6,217 nucleotides of DNA from Thermoplasmata archaeon (GCA_030043865.1 JASHWZ010000036.1:1-6217); one strand, 5' to 3'; counted from the stretch's first letter, positions 1-5,675 are shown. The notes: generated from the sequence alone by a model not told the origin. A program made the numbers and translations.

Positions 1-90
1 GCGCCGGTCGTCGACTGGGAGGACTACTGGTCGGTCGCGGGGCTGGTGGACCTCATGCGCCGGCCGGGGCGCATCGGGAGGGGCTGGTGA
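1..90 (+). CDS. C-terminal end of an unidentified protein (5' partial)
   Basis: Frame 1 is open from the window edge to a TGA at 88-90 and gives 29 residues rich in Trp and Arg (it contains DWEDYW and ends RIGRGW). The gene begins upstream of the window. The tail has an acidic-aromatic patch followed by a basic stretch with no recognisable domain, so I assign no function. It is believable as coding because the next gene starts at a GTG at 87-89 that overlaps this stop (GTGA), and because that gene's ribosome binding site lies inside this reading frame. Being upstream of a MoxR gene, it could belong to a MoxR-associated cluster (DUF58, VWA or transglutaminase proteins), but nothing in these residues shows that. 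Confidence 0.6.
   Translation, partial: APVVDWEDYWSVAGLVDLMRRPGRIGRGW
77..81 (+). promoter_or_regulatory. Ribosome binding site for the 87-614 gene
   Basis: GGAGG, within a longer GGGAGGGG run, lies five bases before the GTG at 87 and inside the end of the preceding reading frame. It supports the GTG as the start and indicates re-initiation after the upstream gene is translated. Confidence 0.6.
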
Positions 91-614
91 GCGTCGGGGA
101 GTCCCGCCGTCGGTGGCGCCTCGCCGTCGGCCCCACGGTGCCCGTCCTCGCCGCGCTCTCGCTCCTCGCGGCGTACGGCTCCGAGCTCCCGCTCGTCGTC
201 GGTCTCGCGCTCGCCTCGGCCGGGGTCGCGCTCGGCGTCCTCCTCCGCGGGGTCGACTACGCCGGGGTGCGGGCGACGTTCCCGGTCCCCGTCCTGGTCG
301 CGCTCGGTGCGACGGCGGTCTTCGCCGGCGTTGCCCCCCTCGAGCTCTTGGTGGTCGGCCTCGCGGGGGCCGCGTTCGTCGCGTGGTTGACCGACGACCC
401 GTCCCGCGCTCCTCGGGCCGCCGGCCGCGGCGCGCTCGAGTGGCTGGTCCCGACGCTCGGCGTCACGCTCGCTTGGGCGAGCAGCTTCCTACTGCCCCGC
501 ACGACCGCCTCGCTGGGGGTGGCGGGCGGCCTCACGGCCGGCGCGCTCGCGCTGCTCGCGTACCTGCTCACGCGCCCGGATCTCTTCGACCGCGACGCGG
601 CGGCAACGATTTAG
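87..614 (+). CDS. Small six-span integral membrane protein, unknown function
   Basis: This 175-residue protein starts at a GTG that overlaps the upstream stop by four bases and has a good GGAGG site. A short basic N-terminus (RRRWR, residues 7-11) is followed by about six hydrophobic segments near residues 13-30, 35-53, 64-81, 84-101, 117-136 and 141-161. A charged loop lies at about 102-116 (TDDPSRAPR and onward), and the C-terminal tail is short and acidic. The basic N-terminus suggests a cytoplasmic N-end. I see no catalytic, metal-binding or transporter motif and do not recognise the family. It is co-transcribed with the partial gene before it. Small polytopic proteins of this kind occur in archaeal MoxR/DUF58 gene clusters, so a role beside the downstream ATPase is possible, but a 269-base gap with its own promoter-like element separates them. 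Confidence 0.75.
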   Translation: MSVGESRRRWRLAVGPTVPVLAALSLLAAYGSELPLVVGLALASAGVALGVLLRGVDYAGVRATFPVPVLVALGATAVFAGVAPLELLVVGLAGAAFVAWLTDDPSRAPRAAGRGALEWLVPTLGVTLAWASSFLLPRTTASLGVAGGLTAGALALLAYLLTRPDLFDRDAAATI

Positions 615-637
615 GCCGGCGCCCGGTCGCCCCGAAC

Positions 638-657
638 GGCGCGGCGCACGCCGCGCC
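638..657 (+). terminator. Perfect 9-bp GC hairpin after the membrane-protein gene
   Basis: GGCGCGGCG (638-646) is the exact reverse complement of CGCCGCGCC (649-657), separated by CA. In RNA this would form an 8-bp stem closed by a GCAC tetraloop. It begins 24 bases after the stop at 614. No U-run follows directly; the nearest pyrimidine-rich stretch is CCCTCTT at 676-682. It could be a 3'-end or stability hairpin. Intrinsic termination in archaea depends mainly on U-tracts, so the terminator label is tentative. Confidence 0.35.
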
Positions 658-690
658 CGGGTACCGACGAAGGGTCCCTCTTGACTCCAT

Positions 691-707
691 GCGGACGGGT
701 CGTCCGC
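691..707 (+). repeat. Perfect 7-bp inverted repeat with 3-base loop
   Basis: GCGGACG (691-697) and CGTCCGC (701-707) are exact reverse complements around GGT. It lies between two non-coding hairpins in the same gap. It could be an RNA hairpin or a dyad for a dimeric DNA-binding protein. Arms this long can also arise by chance in GC-rich DNA. Confidence 0.4.
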
Positions 708-731
708 CGAGGATGACGTGAGGACAACCCC

Positions 732-744
732 GGTGTCCGACACC
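732..744 (+). repeat. Perfect 5-bp inverted repeat with 3-base loop
   Basis: GGTGT (732-736) and ACACC (740-744) pair around CCG, 25 bases after the 691-707 hairpin. Alone it would be unremarkable. It is listed because it is the third perfect dyad within about 110 bases of non-coding DNA. Confidence 0.25.
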
Positions 745-842
745 CCCGGCCCGGGTCAGACCGCCGAGAGGGCGTTCGCCTGCCGTGACGCGGATCGTTA
801 GGGCCGGGGAACACGGGCCGCGCGCCCGGGGGCCGGAGTCGG

Positions 843-850
843 CGCTAATA
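843..850 (+). promoter_or_regulatory. TATA-like element before the MoxR gene
   Basis: CGCTAATAGG around 842-851 is the only AT-rich patch in this part of the gap. Its centre (about 847) lies about 37 bases before the GTG at 884. With the usual archaeal TATA-to-start-site distance of about 25-27 bases, transcription would begin near 872-874 and leave a leader of about ten bases. A G-run (GGGGGAT, 871-877) near the start codon could act as a weak ribosome binding site if it is transcribed. The element supports starting translation at 884 rather than 785. Confidence 0.45.
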
Positions 851-883
851 GGGGTACGTCCTCGGGGGTCGGGGGATCCCTCG

Positions 884-1837
884 GTGAAGCCCGCGGACGC
901 CCGGGAGCTCGCGAACGCGATCCGGGCCTCCGTCGGCACGGCGGTCGTCGGCCGAACCGAGGTGCTCGAGACGATCCTGACCGGCCTCGTCGCCGACGGG
1001 CACCTCCTCATCGAGGACCTTCCGGGGCTCGGCAAGACACTGATGGCGCGGTCGTTCGCCGCCGCGCTGGGGCTCGACTTTCAGCGGATCCAGTTCACGG
1101 CCGACCTCCTTCCGCACGACATCACGGGCAGCGAGATGCTCGACCCGGCGACCGCGCAGTTCCACTTCCGGCCCGGACCGGTCTTCGCGAACGTGCTCCT
1201 GGCAGACGAGATCAACCGGGCGCCCCCGAAGGTCCAGTCCGCGCTGCTCGAGGCGATGCAGGAGCACCAGGTCACGAGCGAGCGGTCCACGTACGCCCTG
1301 CCGAGCCCGTTCCTCGTCCTCGCGACCGAGAACCCGCTCGAGCTGGAGGGGACGTACCCGCTGCCCGAGGCGCAGGTCGACCGGTTCCTGCTCCGGCTCC
1401 GCGTCGGCTACCCCACGGCCGACGAGGAGCGCGGGATCCTCGAGCGGCGGCGCGCGCGCAAGCAAGAGGAAGTGACGGTCGCGACGACCACGACGCTCGC
1501 GCAGTTCCAGGAGCTGCAGCGGGCCGTCGAGGACGTCGAGCTGGAGCCGTCGGTCGCGGGGTACGTCGTCGACCTCGTGCGCGCCACGCGGGCCGACCCG
1601 CGCGTCGAGGTCGGCGCCTCCCCGCGCGGTTCCCTCGCGATCCAGAAGGTCGCCCGGGCGCGCGCGCTGCTCGCCGGCCGGGACTTCGTCCTACCGGACG
1701 ACGTGAAGGCGATGGCGCTCCCCGCCCTCGCCCACCGCGTCCTCGTCAAACCGGAGCCCTGGATCCGGGGCGTCCGCGGGGAGGACGTCGTGCGGGCGGC
1801 GGTCGAGCGGACGTCGGTCCCGAAGGTCAGTTACTAA
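884..1837 (+). CDS. MoxR-family AAA+ ATPase
   Basis: This 317-residue AAA+ ATPase of the MoxR/RavA clade acts in the cytoplasm. Such proteins use ATP hydrolysis to remodel or activate partner proteins, often ones with VWA or DUF58 domains. Visible motifs are Walker A DLPGLGKT (45-52), Walker B LLADEIN (105-111) followed by RAPP, the motif ALLEAMQEHQVT (120-131), sensor-1 ATENP (147-151, Asn150), an arginine-finger region LPEAQVDRF (160-168) and sensor-2 GASPRG (244-249, Arg248). The helical lid domain fills the C-terminal third. All core residues are present, so it should be active. The frame is open back to a GTG at 785, but that would add 33 Arg/Gly/Pro-rich residues and place the start upstream of the TATA-like box; starting at the GTG at 884 gives the usual family N-terminus and length. 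MoxR genes normally sit beside a DUF58 or VWA gene, but none is recognisable in this window. Confidence 0.93.
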   Translation: MKPADARELANAIRASVGTAVVGRTEVLETILTGLVADGHLLIEDLPGLGKTLMARSFAAALGLDFQRIQFTADLLPHDITGSEMLDPATAQFHFRPGPVFANVLLADEINRAPPKVQSALLEAMQEHQVTSERSTYALPSPFLVLATENPLELEGTYPLPEAQVDRFLLRLRVGYPTADEERGILERRRARKQEEVTVATTTTLAQFQELQRAVEDVELEPSVAGYVVDLVRATRADPRVEVGASPRGSLAIQKVARARALLAGRDFVLPDDVKAMALPALAHRVLVKPEPWIRGVRGEDVVRAAVERTSVPKVSY

Positions 1838-1842
1838 GCGCG

Positions 1843-1865
1843 CTGGCCCGGCCGTGTCGGGCCGG
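1843..1865 (+). terminator. GC hairpin just after the MoxR stop
   Basis: GGCCCG (1845-1850) and CGGGCC (1858-1863) are exact reverse complements around a 7-base loop. The stem extends outward by a T-G wobble (1844/1864) and a C-G pair (1843/1865). It starts five bases after the TAA at 1835-1837. No U-tract follows. A 3'-end or mRNA-protecting hairpin is plausible; a conventional U-tract terminator is not shown. Confidence 0.35.
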
Positions 1866-1890
1866 TCGCGGTCGGGTCGCTCCGGCGCGC

Positions 1891-1899
1891 GCATATCAA
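1891..1899 (+). promoter_or_regulatory. TATA-like promoter element before the 1932 operon
   Basis: GCATATCAA is an isolated AT-rich patch in GC-rich DNA. Its centre (about 1895) lies about 37 bases before the ATG at 1932, the same spacing as the element before the MoxR gene. The expected start site near 1921 leaves a leader of about ten bases with no Shine-Dalgarno motif. It is the only promoter-like element I see for the four genes that follow. Confidence 0.5.
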
Positions 1900-1931
1900 C
1901 GGGCGGCTCCTGTCCGAGCCGAGCCGCTCCG

Positions 1932-2654
1932 ATGAATCCGAAGGGCGAGCCCCCCGCGCTTTCGGCGCCCGCGGTCGGGGATCGCCTCGCCGAGGGGCCG
2001 CCGACGGCGGACACACTCGACCGACTCGCCGGTCGCGCCCTCGTCTTCCAAGCGTACCTCTTGCGGCGGGCCTGGGGCGTCTACTACGCGATCTGGTCGG
2101 CGGCGCTGGTCGGGTTCTTCGTGGTGCCCGGGGTGCTCGCGGGCCCGCTCTCTCACGCGTCCACCGCAGAGGTCGTCGCCTACTACGTCTACCTCGCGCT
2201 CCTGATCGGCGCCGCCATTGGCGCCACGTCGTGGGCGTTCGCCCAGTCGGCCCGCGCCGTCCGCCTGCGGGACACCCTCGAGGGCCGGCAGCTGTCGCGT
2301 CGCAGGTTCCTCGAGGTCCTGGCCATCGGGGTCGCGATCACGGCGCTGGTCGTCGTAGTGAGCTTCGTCAGCTCGTTCGCGGGCCTGCTCGTCCTCGATG
2401 CGGTCCTCGGCGGCGTCACGCTCTGGCTGCTGATCCAGGTCCGCGCATGGTTCCGGCCCGTGCCGCCGGAAGCGACGATCGCGGTCGCGACGTACGCCGC
2501 GAGCGTCCTCGGGTCGGCGGTCACGCTCGTGCTCACCGGGGAGCAGATCGTCTACTCCGCGTGCTGGCTCGTCGCGGTCGGCGGCTGGGCGTTCGCGGGT
2601 TTCTACGCCCTCTACCACGCGCCCGAGGAGATGGCCGGTGCCGCCGTCGAGTGA
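1932..2654 (+). CDS. Six-span membrane protein, first gene of the ABC/regulator operon
   Basis: This 240-residue protein of unrecognised family has a Pro/Ala-rich soluble N-terminus of about 45 residues. About six hydrophobic segments follow near 50-71, 80-104, 126-147, 149-170, 181-201 and 206-228, with basic loops RLRDTLEGRQLSRRR (111-125) and RAWFR (171-175) that should face the cytoplasm. I see no enzymatic or ATP-binding motif. The frame is open upstream to a GTG at 1854, but the ATG at 1932 is preferred because the TATA-like box lies between them and the added residues would be Ser/Arg/Gly-rich. Its 3' end overlaps the winged-helix regulator gene by 17 bases, so the two are translationally linked. 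By analogy with regulator/membrane-protein pairs such as PadR-DUF1700, it may sense a membrane signal or hold the regulator. It could instead be an accessory subunit of the ABC transporter encoded downstream. Both roles are inference. Confidence 0.8.
   Translation: MNPKGEPPALSAPAVGDRLAEGPPTADTLDRLAGRALVFQAYLLRRAWGVYYAIWSAALVGFFVVPGVLAGPLSHASTAEVVAYYVYLALLIGAAIGATSWAFAQSARAVRLRDTLEGRQLSRRRFLEVLAIGVAITALVVVVSFVSSFAGLLVLDAVLGGVTLWLLIQVRAWFRPVPPEATIAVATYAASVLGSAVTLVLTGEQIVYSACWLVAVGGWAFAGFYALYHAPEEMAGAAVE
2625..2630 (+). promoter_or_regulatory. Ribosome binding site for the winged-helix regulator
   Basis: GAGGAG lies seven bases before the GTG at 2638 and inside the end of the upstream gene. It decides the regulator's start, because the nearer ATG at 2631 is in another frame. 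It implies translation coupled to the membrane-protein gene. Confidence 0.6.
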
Positions 2655-3027
2655 ACCCGACGCGCCCGGGACCCCGGGCCTTCGAACGCTCGGGGATTTT
2701 CTCCTCCAGGAGTCGCTGCGGAACTCGGTGCGGCTCCTGATCCTGATCTCGCTCGGCATCAACCGCGCGCTCAGCTTCTCGGAGCTGCTCGAGCTGACGA
2801 ACACGTCGAAAGGGAGCCTGAGCCACCATCTCGAGCAGCTCGCGGCCGCCGACTTGGTCCGCAGTCGGATGGTCTTCACGCTCGGCGGCCCGCGCGTCCG
2901 CGTTGAGATCACGACGAAGGGCCTCGCGACGTACGAAGAGCTCTCCCGGGTGCTCGCGCGGCTCGCCGCGGGCCGCGACGGGCGGGCGCCGTCCACGGGT
3001 CCAGCGGCTGGACTTTCTCGGGGGTAG
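2638..3027 (+). CDS. Winged-helix (ArsR-like, HTH_34-type) transcriptional regulator
   Basis: This 129-residue DNA-binding protein starts at a GTG with a GAGGAG site and overlaps the preceding gene by 17 bases. A polar N-terminus (1-20) leads into a winged helix: helix 1 about 28-40 (SVRLLILISLG), helix 2 about 47-54 (FSELLELT), recognition helix about 56-71 (SKGSLSHHLEQLAAA), and a beta wing about 74-92 with VFTLGGPRVRVEITT. A long amphipathic helix (94-112) is probably for dimerisation. The pattern of Leu/Ile hydrophobics, T.SKGSLSHHL, a wing and a closing KGL.TYEEL matches the winged-helix family typified by Pfam HTH_34. No cysteine metal site or ligand domain is visible. Its place between a membrane protein and an ABC transporter suggests it controls this operon, probably as a repressor. 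The target and signal are not visible. Confidence 0.85.
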   Translation: MPPSSEPDAPGTPGLRTLGDFLLQESLRNSVRLLILISLGINRALSFSELLELTNTSKGSLSHHLEQLAAADLVRSRMVFTLGGPRVRVEITTKGLATYEELSRVLARLAAGRDGRAPSTGPAAGLSRG

Positions 3028-3048
3028 AAGGTCCGGGCCGCTGTATCG

Positions 3049-3840
3049 GTGGCCGTGCTGGAGGTCCGGGGTCTGGAGGTTCGCTACCCGCGGGCGAGCG
3101 CGCCCGCGCTCCGGGGGATCGACCTTTCCCTCGACCGCGAGCGGCTGGTCGTCGTCGGCGCGAACGGGAGCGGGAAGACGACGCTGGTCCGCACGGTGCT
3201 CGGGCTCGTGCGACCCAGCGCCGGGTGGGTCCGGTTCGACGGACGGGACGTGCGGACGATCTCGGGCGAGACCGGGGTCTCGACGAACCTGGCGGAGGTC
3301 TACCGTCTCATCTCGCTGCCCGTCCGCGACCTGGTCGAGATCGTCGCACGGCTCAAGGGCGGCGACCCCGCCGAGTTGGAGGCGCGCCTTCGGGAGTTCG
3401 AGCTCGGCGAGGTGCTGGGGCGCCGGCTCTTCGAGCTCTCCACCGGCGAGCAGAAGATCGTCGGCGACCTGTTCGCCGTCTCGTTCGGGCCGCGGCTCGT
3501 CCTCCTCGACGAGCCGTTCGACAACGTCGATTTCTCCCGGCGGCGGCGGTTCGTCCGGCTGATCCGGGAGCTCCGGGCGGACCTCCTGCTGAACACCCAC
3601 GAGCTCGAACTGATCGCCCAGCTGGACGGCTGGCGCCTCGCCCTGATGTTCGAGGGCCGGTTCCTCGGACCGTTCGCGGCGGCGGACCTCGACCGGCTCT
3701 ACCTTACCCGCGGGACCCGGGCCGACGCCCTCGCCGTGATGGAGACATCGCTCGGCACGTTCTCGGTCACCCGGGACTCGGGCGACCGGCCGGTGAAGAG
3801 CGCGACCAGCCTGAACGCGCTCGTGGAGTCGCTCGCATGA
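3049..3840 (+). CDS. ABC transporter ATP-binding protein with atypical Q-loop
   Basis: This 263-residue cytoplasmic ATPase should power the membrane permease encoded next. Motifs in order are Walker A GANGSGKTT (37-45), signature LSTGEQ (130-135), Walker B LVLLDEPFD (150-158), D-loop NVDF (159-162) and the H-loop histidine in NTHE (His184). The catalytic Glu155 is present. The usual Q-loop glutamine is absent: the aligned stretch reads GVSTNLAEVY (76-85), and there is no Gln anywhere between Walker A and the signature. Beyond about residue 205 is a C-terminal extension of about 55 residues. The frame is bounded by a TAG at 3025-3027; the start is the GTG at 3049 or the GTG at 3055, and neither has a strong ribosome binding site. 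It lies 21 bases after the regulator and overlaps the permease start by four bases (ATGA). The substrate cannot be read from the sequence. ABC-2 partners usually mean export, for example of drugs, lipids or peptides. Confidence 0.92.
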   Translation: MAVLEVRGLEVRYPRASAPALRGIDLSLDRERLVVVGANGSGKTTLVRTVLGLVRPSAGWVRFDGRDVRTISGETGVSTNLAEVYRLISLPVRDLVEIVARLKGGDPAELEARLREFELGEVLGRRLFELSTGEQKIVGDLFAVSFGPRLVLLDEPFDNVDFSRRRRFVRLIRELRADLLLNTHELELIAQLDGWRLALMFEGRFLGPFAAADLDRLYLTRGTRADALAVMETSLGTFSVTRDSGDRPVKSATSLNALVESLA

Positions 3841-4640
3841 ACCTCTGGCGGCCGTACACGAAGGCGATGCTCGCGAACGGCTCGCTCTGGTTCTGGGCGT
3901 TCGCGTTCATGGCGTTCTGGCTCGCGGTCGGCGCGTTCGTGGAATCCAGCGGGGTCGGCCCCGGGCGCTCGGCCGTCGTCGCCTACACGACGTCCTGGTA
4001 CGCGGTGATCGTGCTCCTCTCGCTCAGCATGCTCGCGGTGGCGATCGCGAACTCGCTCACCTACGGCTCTTCCGCGCTCGCCTACGCGTTCCGGTTCTCC
4101 CGCCTGACCCCCGAGGGGTACTTCGGCTCGATCGTCGGGGGCTCGGCGGTGATGGGGGCGGCGCTGAGCTTCGTGCTCCTCGGCGCGACCGCGGGGATGT
4201 TCGGGGGACGGTTCCGGCTCTTGCTCCTCCCGGCCGACCCGGCGGGGCTGCTCGCGGTGTCGTTGCTCGGCGGGGTGTTCTTCATGGCCCTCGCGGTGAC
4301 GATGATCCTCCTCGTGATCAACTACCTCGGCCTGAAGAGCACGAACTTCACCGGGTTCCTTCCGCTCGTGCTCTCCATCACCCTCGGGAACGCCCAGATC
4401 TACCTCGCGCTCCCGTCGTGGTTCGTCTACGGTTCCCCGTTCAACGACCTCGCCTCGCTGCTCTACCAGGGCTACGCCGGGACGCCCGCCACCGTGGAGC
4501 TCGGCGCCGCGTCGGTCGCGCTCACCTGGGAGTACCTCGTGGTCGGGATCCTCGTCTGGACGGCCGTCCTGGGGGCGAGCTCCCTGGTCCTCCTGCGCCA
4601 GATCCGCTCGCGCCAGCTCGAAGAGGGCCGCCAGATCTGA
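3837..4640 (+). CDS. ABC-2-type transporter permease
   Basis: This 267-residue membrane protein starts at an ATG overlapping the ATPase stop by four bases, with a TGGAG site eight bases upstream. About six hydrophobic spans lie near residues 16-36, 47-75, 96-121, 136-163, 171-193 and 229-254. The second span is followed by YGSSALAYAFRFSRLTPEGYFGS (76-98), a short cytoplasmic-looking segment at the place where ABC-2 permeases contact their ATPase. The C-terminal tail is basic and polar (RQIRSRQ). Six spans, this length and direct coupling to a single ABC ATPase gene fit an ABC-2-type exporter half. One permease gene implies a homodimer with two copies of the ATPase. Sequence motifs in this fold are weak, so the call rests mainly on topology and context. 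The substrate is unknown. Confidence 0.85.
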   Translation: MNLWRPYTKAMLANGSLWFWAFAFMAFWLAVGAFVESSGVGPGRSAVVAYTTSWYAVIVLLSLSMLAVAIANSLTYGSSALAYAFRFSRLTPEGYFGSIVGGSAVMGAALSFVLLGATAGMFGGRFRLLLLPADPAGLLAVSLLGGVFFMALAVTMILLVINYLGLKSTNFTGFLPLVLSITLGNAQIYLALPSWFVYGSPFNDLASLLYQGYAGTPATVELGAASVALTWEYLVVGILVWTAVLGASSLVLLRQIRSRQLEEGRQI

Positions 4641-4648
4641 ACGGGGGA

Positions 4649-4670
4649 CGGAGGAACCGGGTTTCCGCCG
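4649..4670 (+). terminator. Imperfect hairpin after the ABC permease
   Basis: CGG-A-GGAA (4649-4656) pairs with TTCC-G-CCG (4663-4670) around a CCGGGT loop, giving seven pairs with one A/G mismatch. It begins nine bases after the stop at 4640 and ends 25 bases before the next TATA-like box. No U-tract follows. It may mark or protect the 3' end of the operon mRNA. Confidence 0.3.
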
Positions 4671-4693
4671 CGACCATCGGGCCGTGCCCAAAC

Positions 4694-4701
4694 CGTTTAT
4701 T
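4694..4701 (+). promoter_or_regulatory. Archaeal TATA box for a leaderless serA-type gene
   Basis: CGTTTATT, preceded by CCCAAAC as a possible BRE, is the clearest promoter in the window. Its centre (about 4698) is 27 bases from the ATG at 4725, so transcription should start at or next to the start codon. There is no Shine-Dalgarno motif in between, as expected for a leaderless archaeal mRNA. Confidence 0.65.
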
Positions 4702-4724
4702 CCCGGCCCGGGGTCGGCGGCGCG

Positions 4725-5675
4725 ATGGCCGAGCTCCCGGTGGTCGTCGTCGCGGACCCGATCGACCGGTCCGCCCTCGAGCGGTTGGCGAGCGGACCCT
4801 GCCGCGTCGTGGACGCTTCGGCCGACCCGTCGTCCCTGCCCGCGAAGCTGTCGGAGGCGACGGTCCTCATCGTCCGCAGCCGGACTAAGGTCACGGCCGC
4901 CCTGCTGACCTCGGCCCCGCGGCTGACCCTGGTCGCCCGCGCGGGAGTAGGCGTCGATAACGTCGACCTCGCGGCCGCCGCGGCCCGATCGATCCGGGTG
5001 GTGAACGCTCCGTCCGCCGCGACGTCGAGCGTGGCGGAGCTCTCGATCGCCTTCTACCTGTTGCTGGTGCGCGGCCTCCTGCCCGCGATCGTCGCGACCA
5101 AGGGCGGCCGGTGGGATCGGAGCGCGCACGGGCAGGAGCTCGCGGGCAAGACGGTCGGATTCGTGGGGTACGGGCGCATCGGCCGCGAGGTCGCTCGTCG
5201 GCTGGAGCCGTTCGGCGCCGTCACGATCGCCTACGACCCGTTCGTCGCCGAGTCGGGGGACCGGACCGAGATGGTCCCCTGGCTCGCGCTCCTCCGGCGC
5301 GCGGACATCGTGAGCCTGCACGCCGCCCTCACGCCCGAGAACCGGCACATCCTCGACGCGCGGGCGTTCGCCTCACTGCGTCCCGGCGCTTTCCTCGTCA
5401 ACGTCGCCCGCGGTCCCCTGGTGGACGAGGCCGCCCTGCTCTCGGCCCTGAAGTCCGGCCGACTGGCTGGCGCCGCGCTCGACGTCTTCGAGGTGGAACC
5501 CCCCATGGATCGAGAGTTGCTGGAGCTGCCGAACGTGATCGCGACGCCGCACATCGGAGCGATGACCGTCGAAGGCCAGGCCCGGGCCGGGGCGTGGATC
5601 GTGGACGAAGTGCTGCGGGCGGTGCGGGGCGAGCCGCTCCGCTCCCTCGTGGCCGTCGCGGGAGCGCGCGCATGA
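4725..5675 (+). CDS. serA: D-2-hydroxyacid dehydrogenase, probably D-3-phosphoglycerate dehydrogenase
   Basis: This 316-residue NAD-dependent enzyme of the D-isomer-specific 2-hydroxyacid dehydrogenase family most likely oxidises 3-phosphoglycerate to 3-phosphohydroxypyruvate, the first step of phosphorylated serine synthesis. The N-terminal substrate domain has VLIVRSRTKVT (47-57), ARAGVGVDNVDL (71-82) and NAPSAATSSVAEL (94-106). The NAD domain has GYGRIG (148-153) and the ribose-binding acid Asp171 in YDPF. The catalytic residues are Arg229 in NVARG, Glu258 in DVFEVEP and His276 in TPHIG; the Arg-to-Glu spacing of 29 matches E. coli SerA. The C-terminal ACT regulatory domain and the intervening ASB domain of long SerA are absent, so serine feedback through ACT is not expected. 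It has its own leaderless promoter and overlaps the aminotransferase gene by four bases. Glyoxylate/hydroxypyruvate reductase is the main alternative; the neighbour and the RSRT and GVGVDN motifs favour SerA. Confidence 0.85.
   Translation: MAELPVVVVADPIDRSALERLASGPCRVVDASADPSSLPAKLSEATVLIVRSRTKVTAALLTSAPRLTLVARAGVGVDNVDLAAAAARSIRVVNAPSAATSSVAELSIAFYLLLVRGLLPAIVATKGGRWDRSAHGQELAGKTVGFVGYGRIGREVARRLEPFGAVTIAYDPFVAESGDRTEMVPWLALLRRADIVSLHAALTPENRHILDARAFASLRPGAFLVNVARGPLVDEAALLSALKSGRLAGAALDVFEVEPPMDRELLELPNVIATPHIGAMTVEGQARAGAWIVDEVLRAVRGEPLRSLVAVAGARA

Larger units (their letters stand above)
615..883 (+). other. Intergenic region with hairpins and a promoter, no supported gene
   Basis: This 269-base gap has open frames on both strands, but their products are Arg/Pro/Gly-rich, resemble no protein and have no ribosome binding site, so I treat it as non-coding. 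In order it holds a 9-bp perfect GC hairpin (638-657), a 7-bp perfect hairpin (691-707), a 5-bp perfect inverted repeat (732-744) and a TATA-like box (843-850) before the MoxR gene. I looked for tRNA signatures (GGTTCRA arm), C/D box pairs and RNase P or SRP motifs and saw none. It may contain a 3' end for the upstream unit and control sequence or a small structured RNA, but the sequence does not decide this. Confidence 0.5.

Noticed and set aside
113..721. 202-codon forward open frame over the small membrane protein gene and the gap
   Set aside because: The product is almost entirely Arg, Pro, Gly and Ala, while the overlapping frame at 87-614 has regular membrane spans and a GGAGG site.
709..745. 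Possible C/D box guide RNA around GGATGACGTGAGG
   Set aside because: The C-box match is imperfect, no convincing D box (CTGA) follows at the right distance, and no C'/D' pair is visible.
785..883. GTG at 785 as the MoxR start
   Set aside because: It would add 33 Arg/Gly/Pro-rich residues not typical of the family and would place the start before the TATA-like box at 843-850. The GTG at 884 gives a normal N-terminus and length.
1896..3600. Two overlapping reverse-strand open frames (366 and 355 codons)
   Set aside because: Low-complexity Arg/Glu/Asp/Pro products antisense to well-supported genes, with no promoter or ribosome binding site. They are GC-driven shadows.
3225..3836. Upstream extension of the permease frame
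   Set aside because: The in-frame extension reads the ATPase gene in a second frame and gives Arg/Pro-rich sequence with no hydrophobic segment. The ATG at 3837 overlapping the ATPase stop is the natural start.
3699..5348. Long reverse-strand open frame (549 codons)
   Set aside because: It lies antisense to the ATPase end, the permease and half of serA. Its product is Arg/Glu/Gly/Pro/Asp-rich with no domain, as expected opposite GC-rich genes, while the + strand genes have clear motifs.
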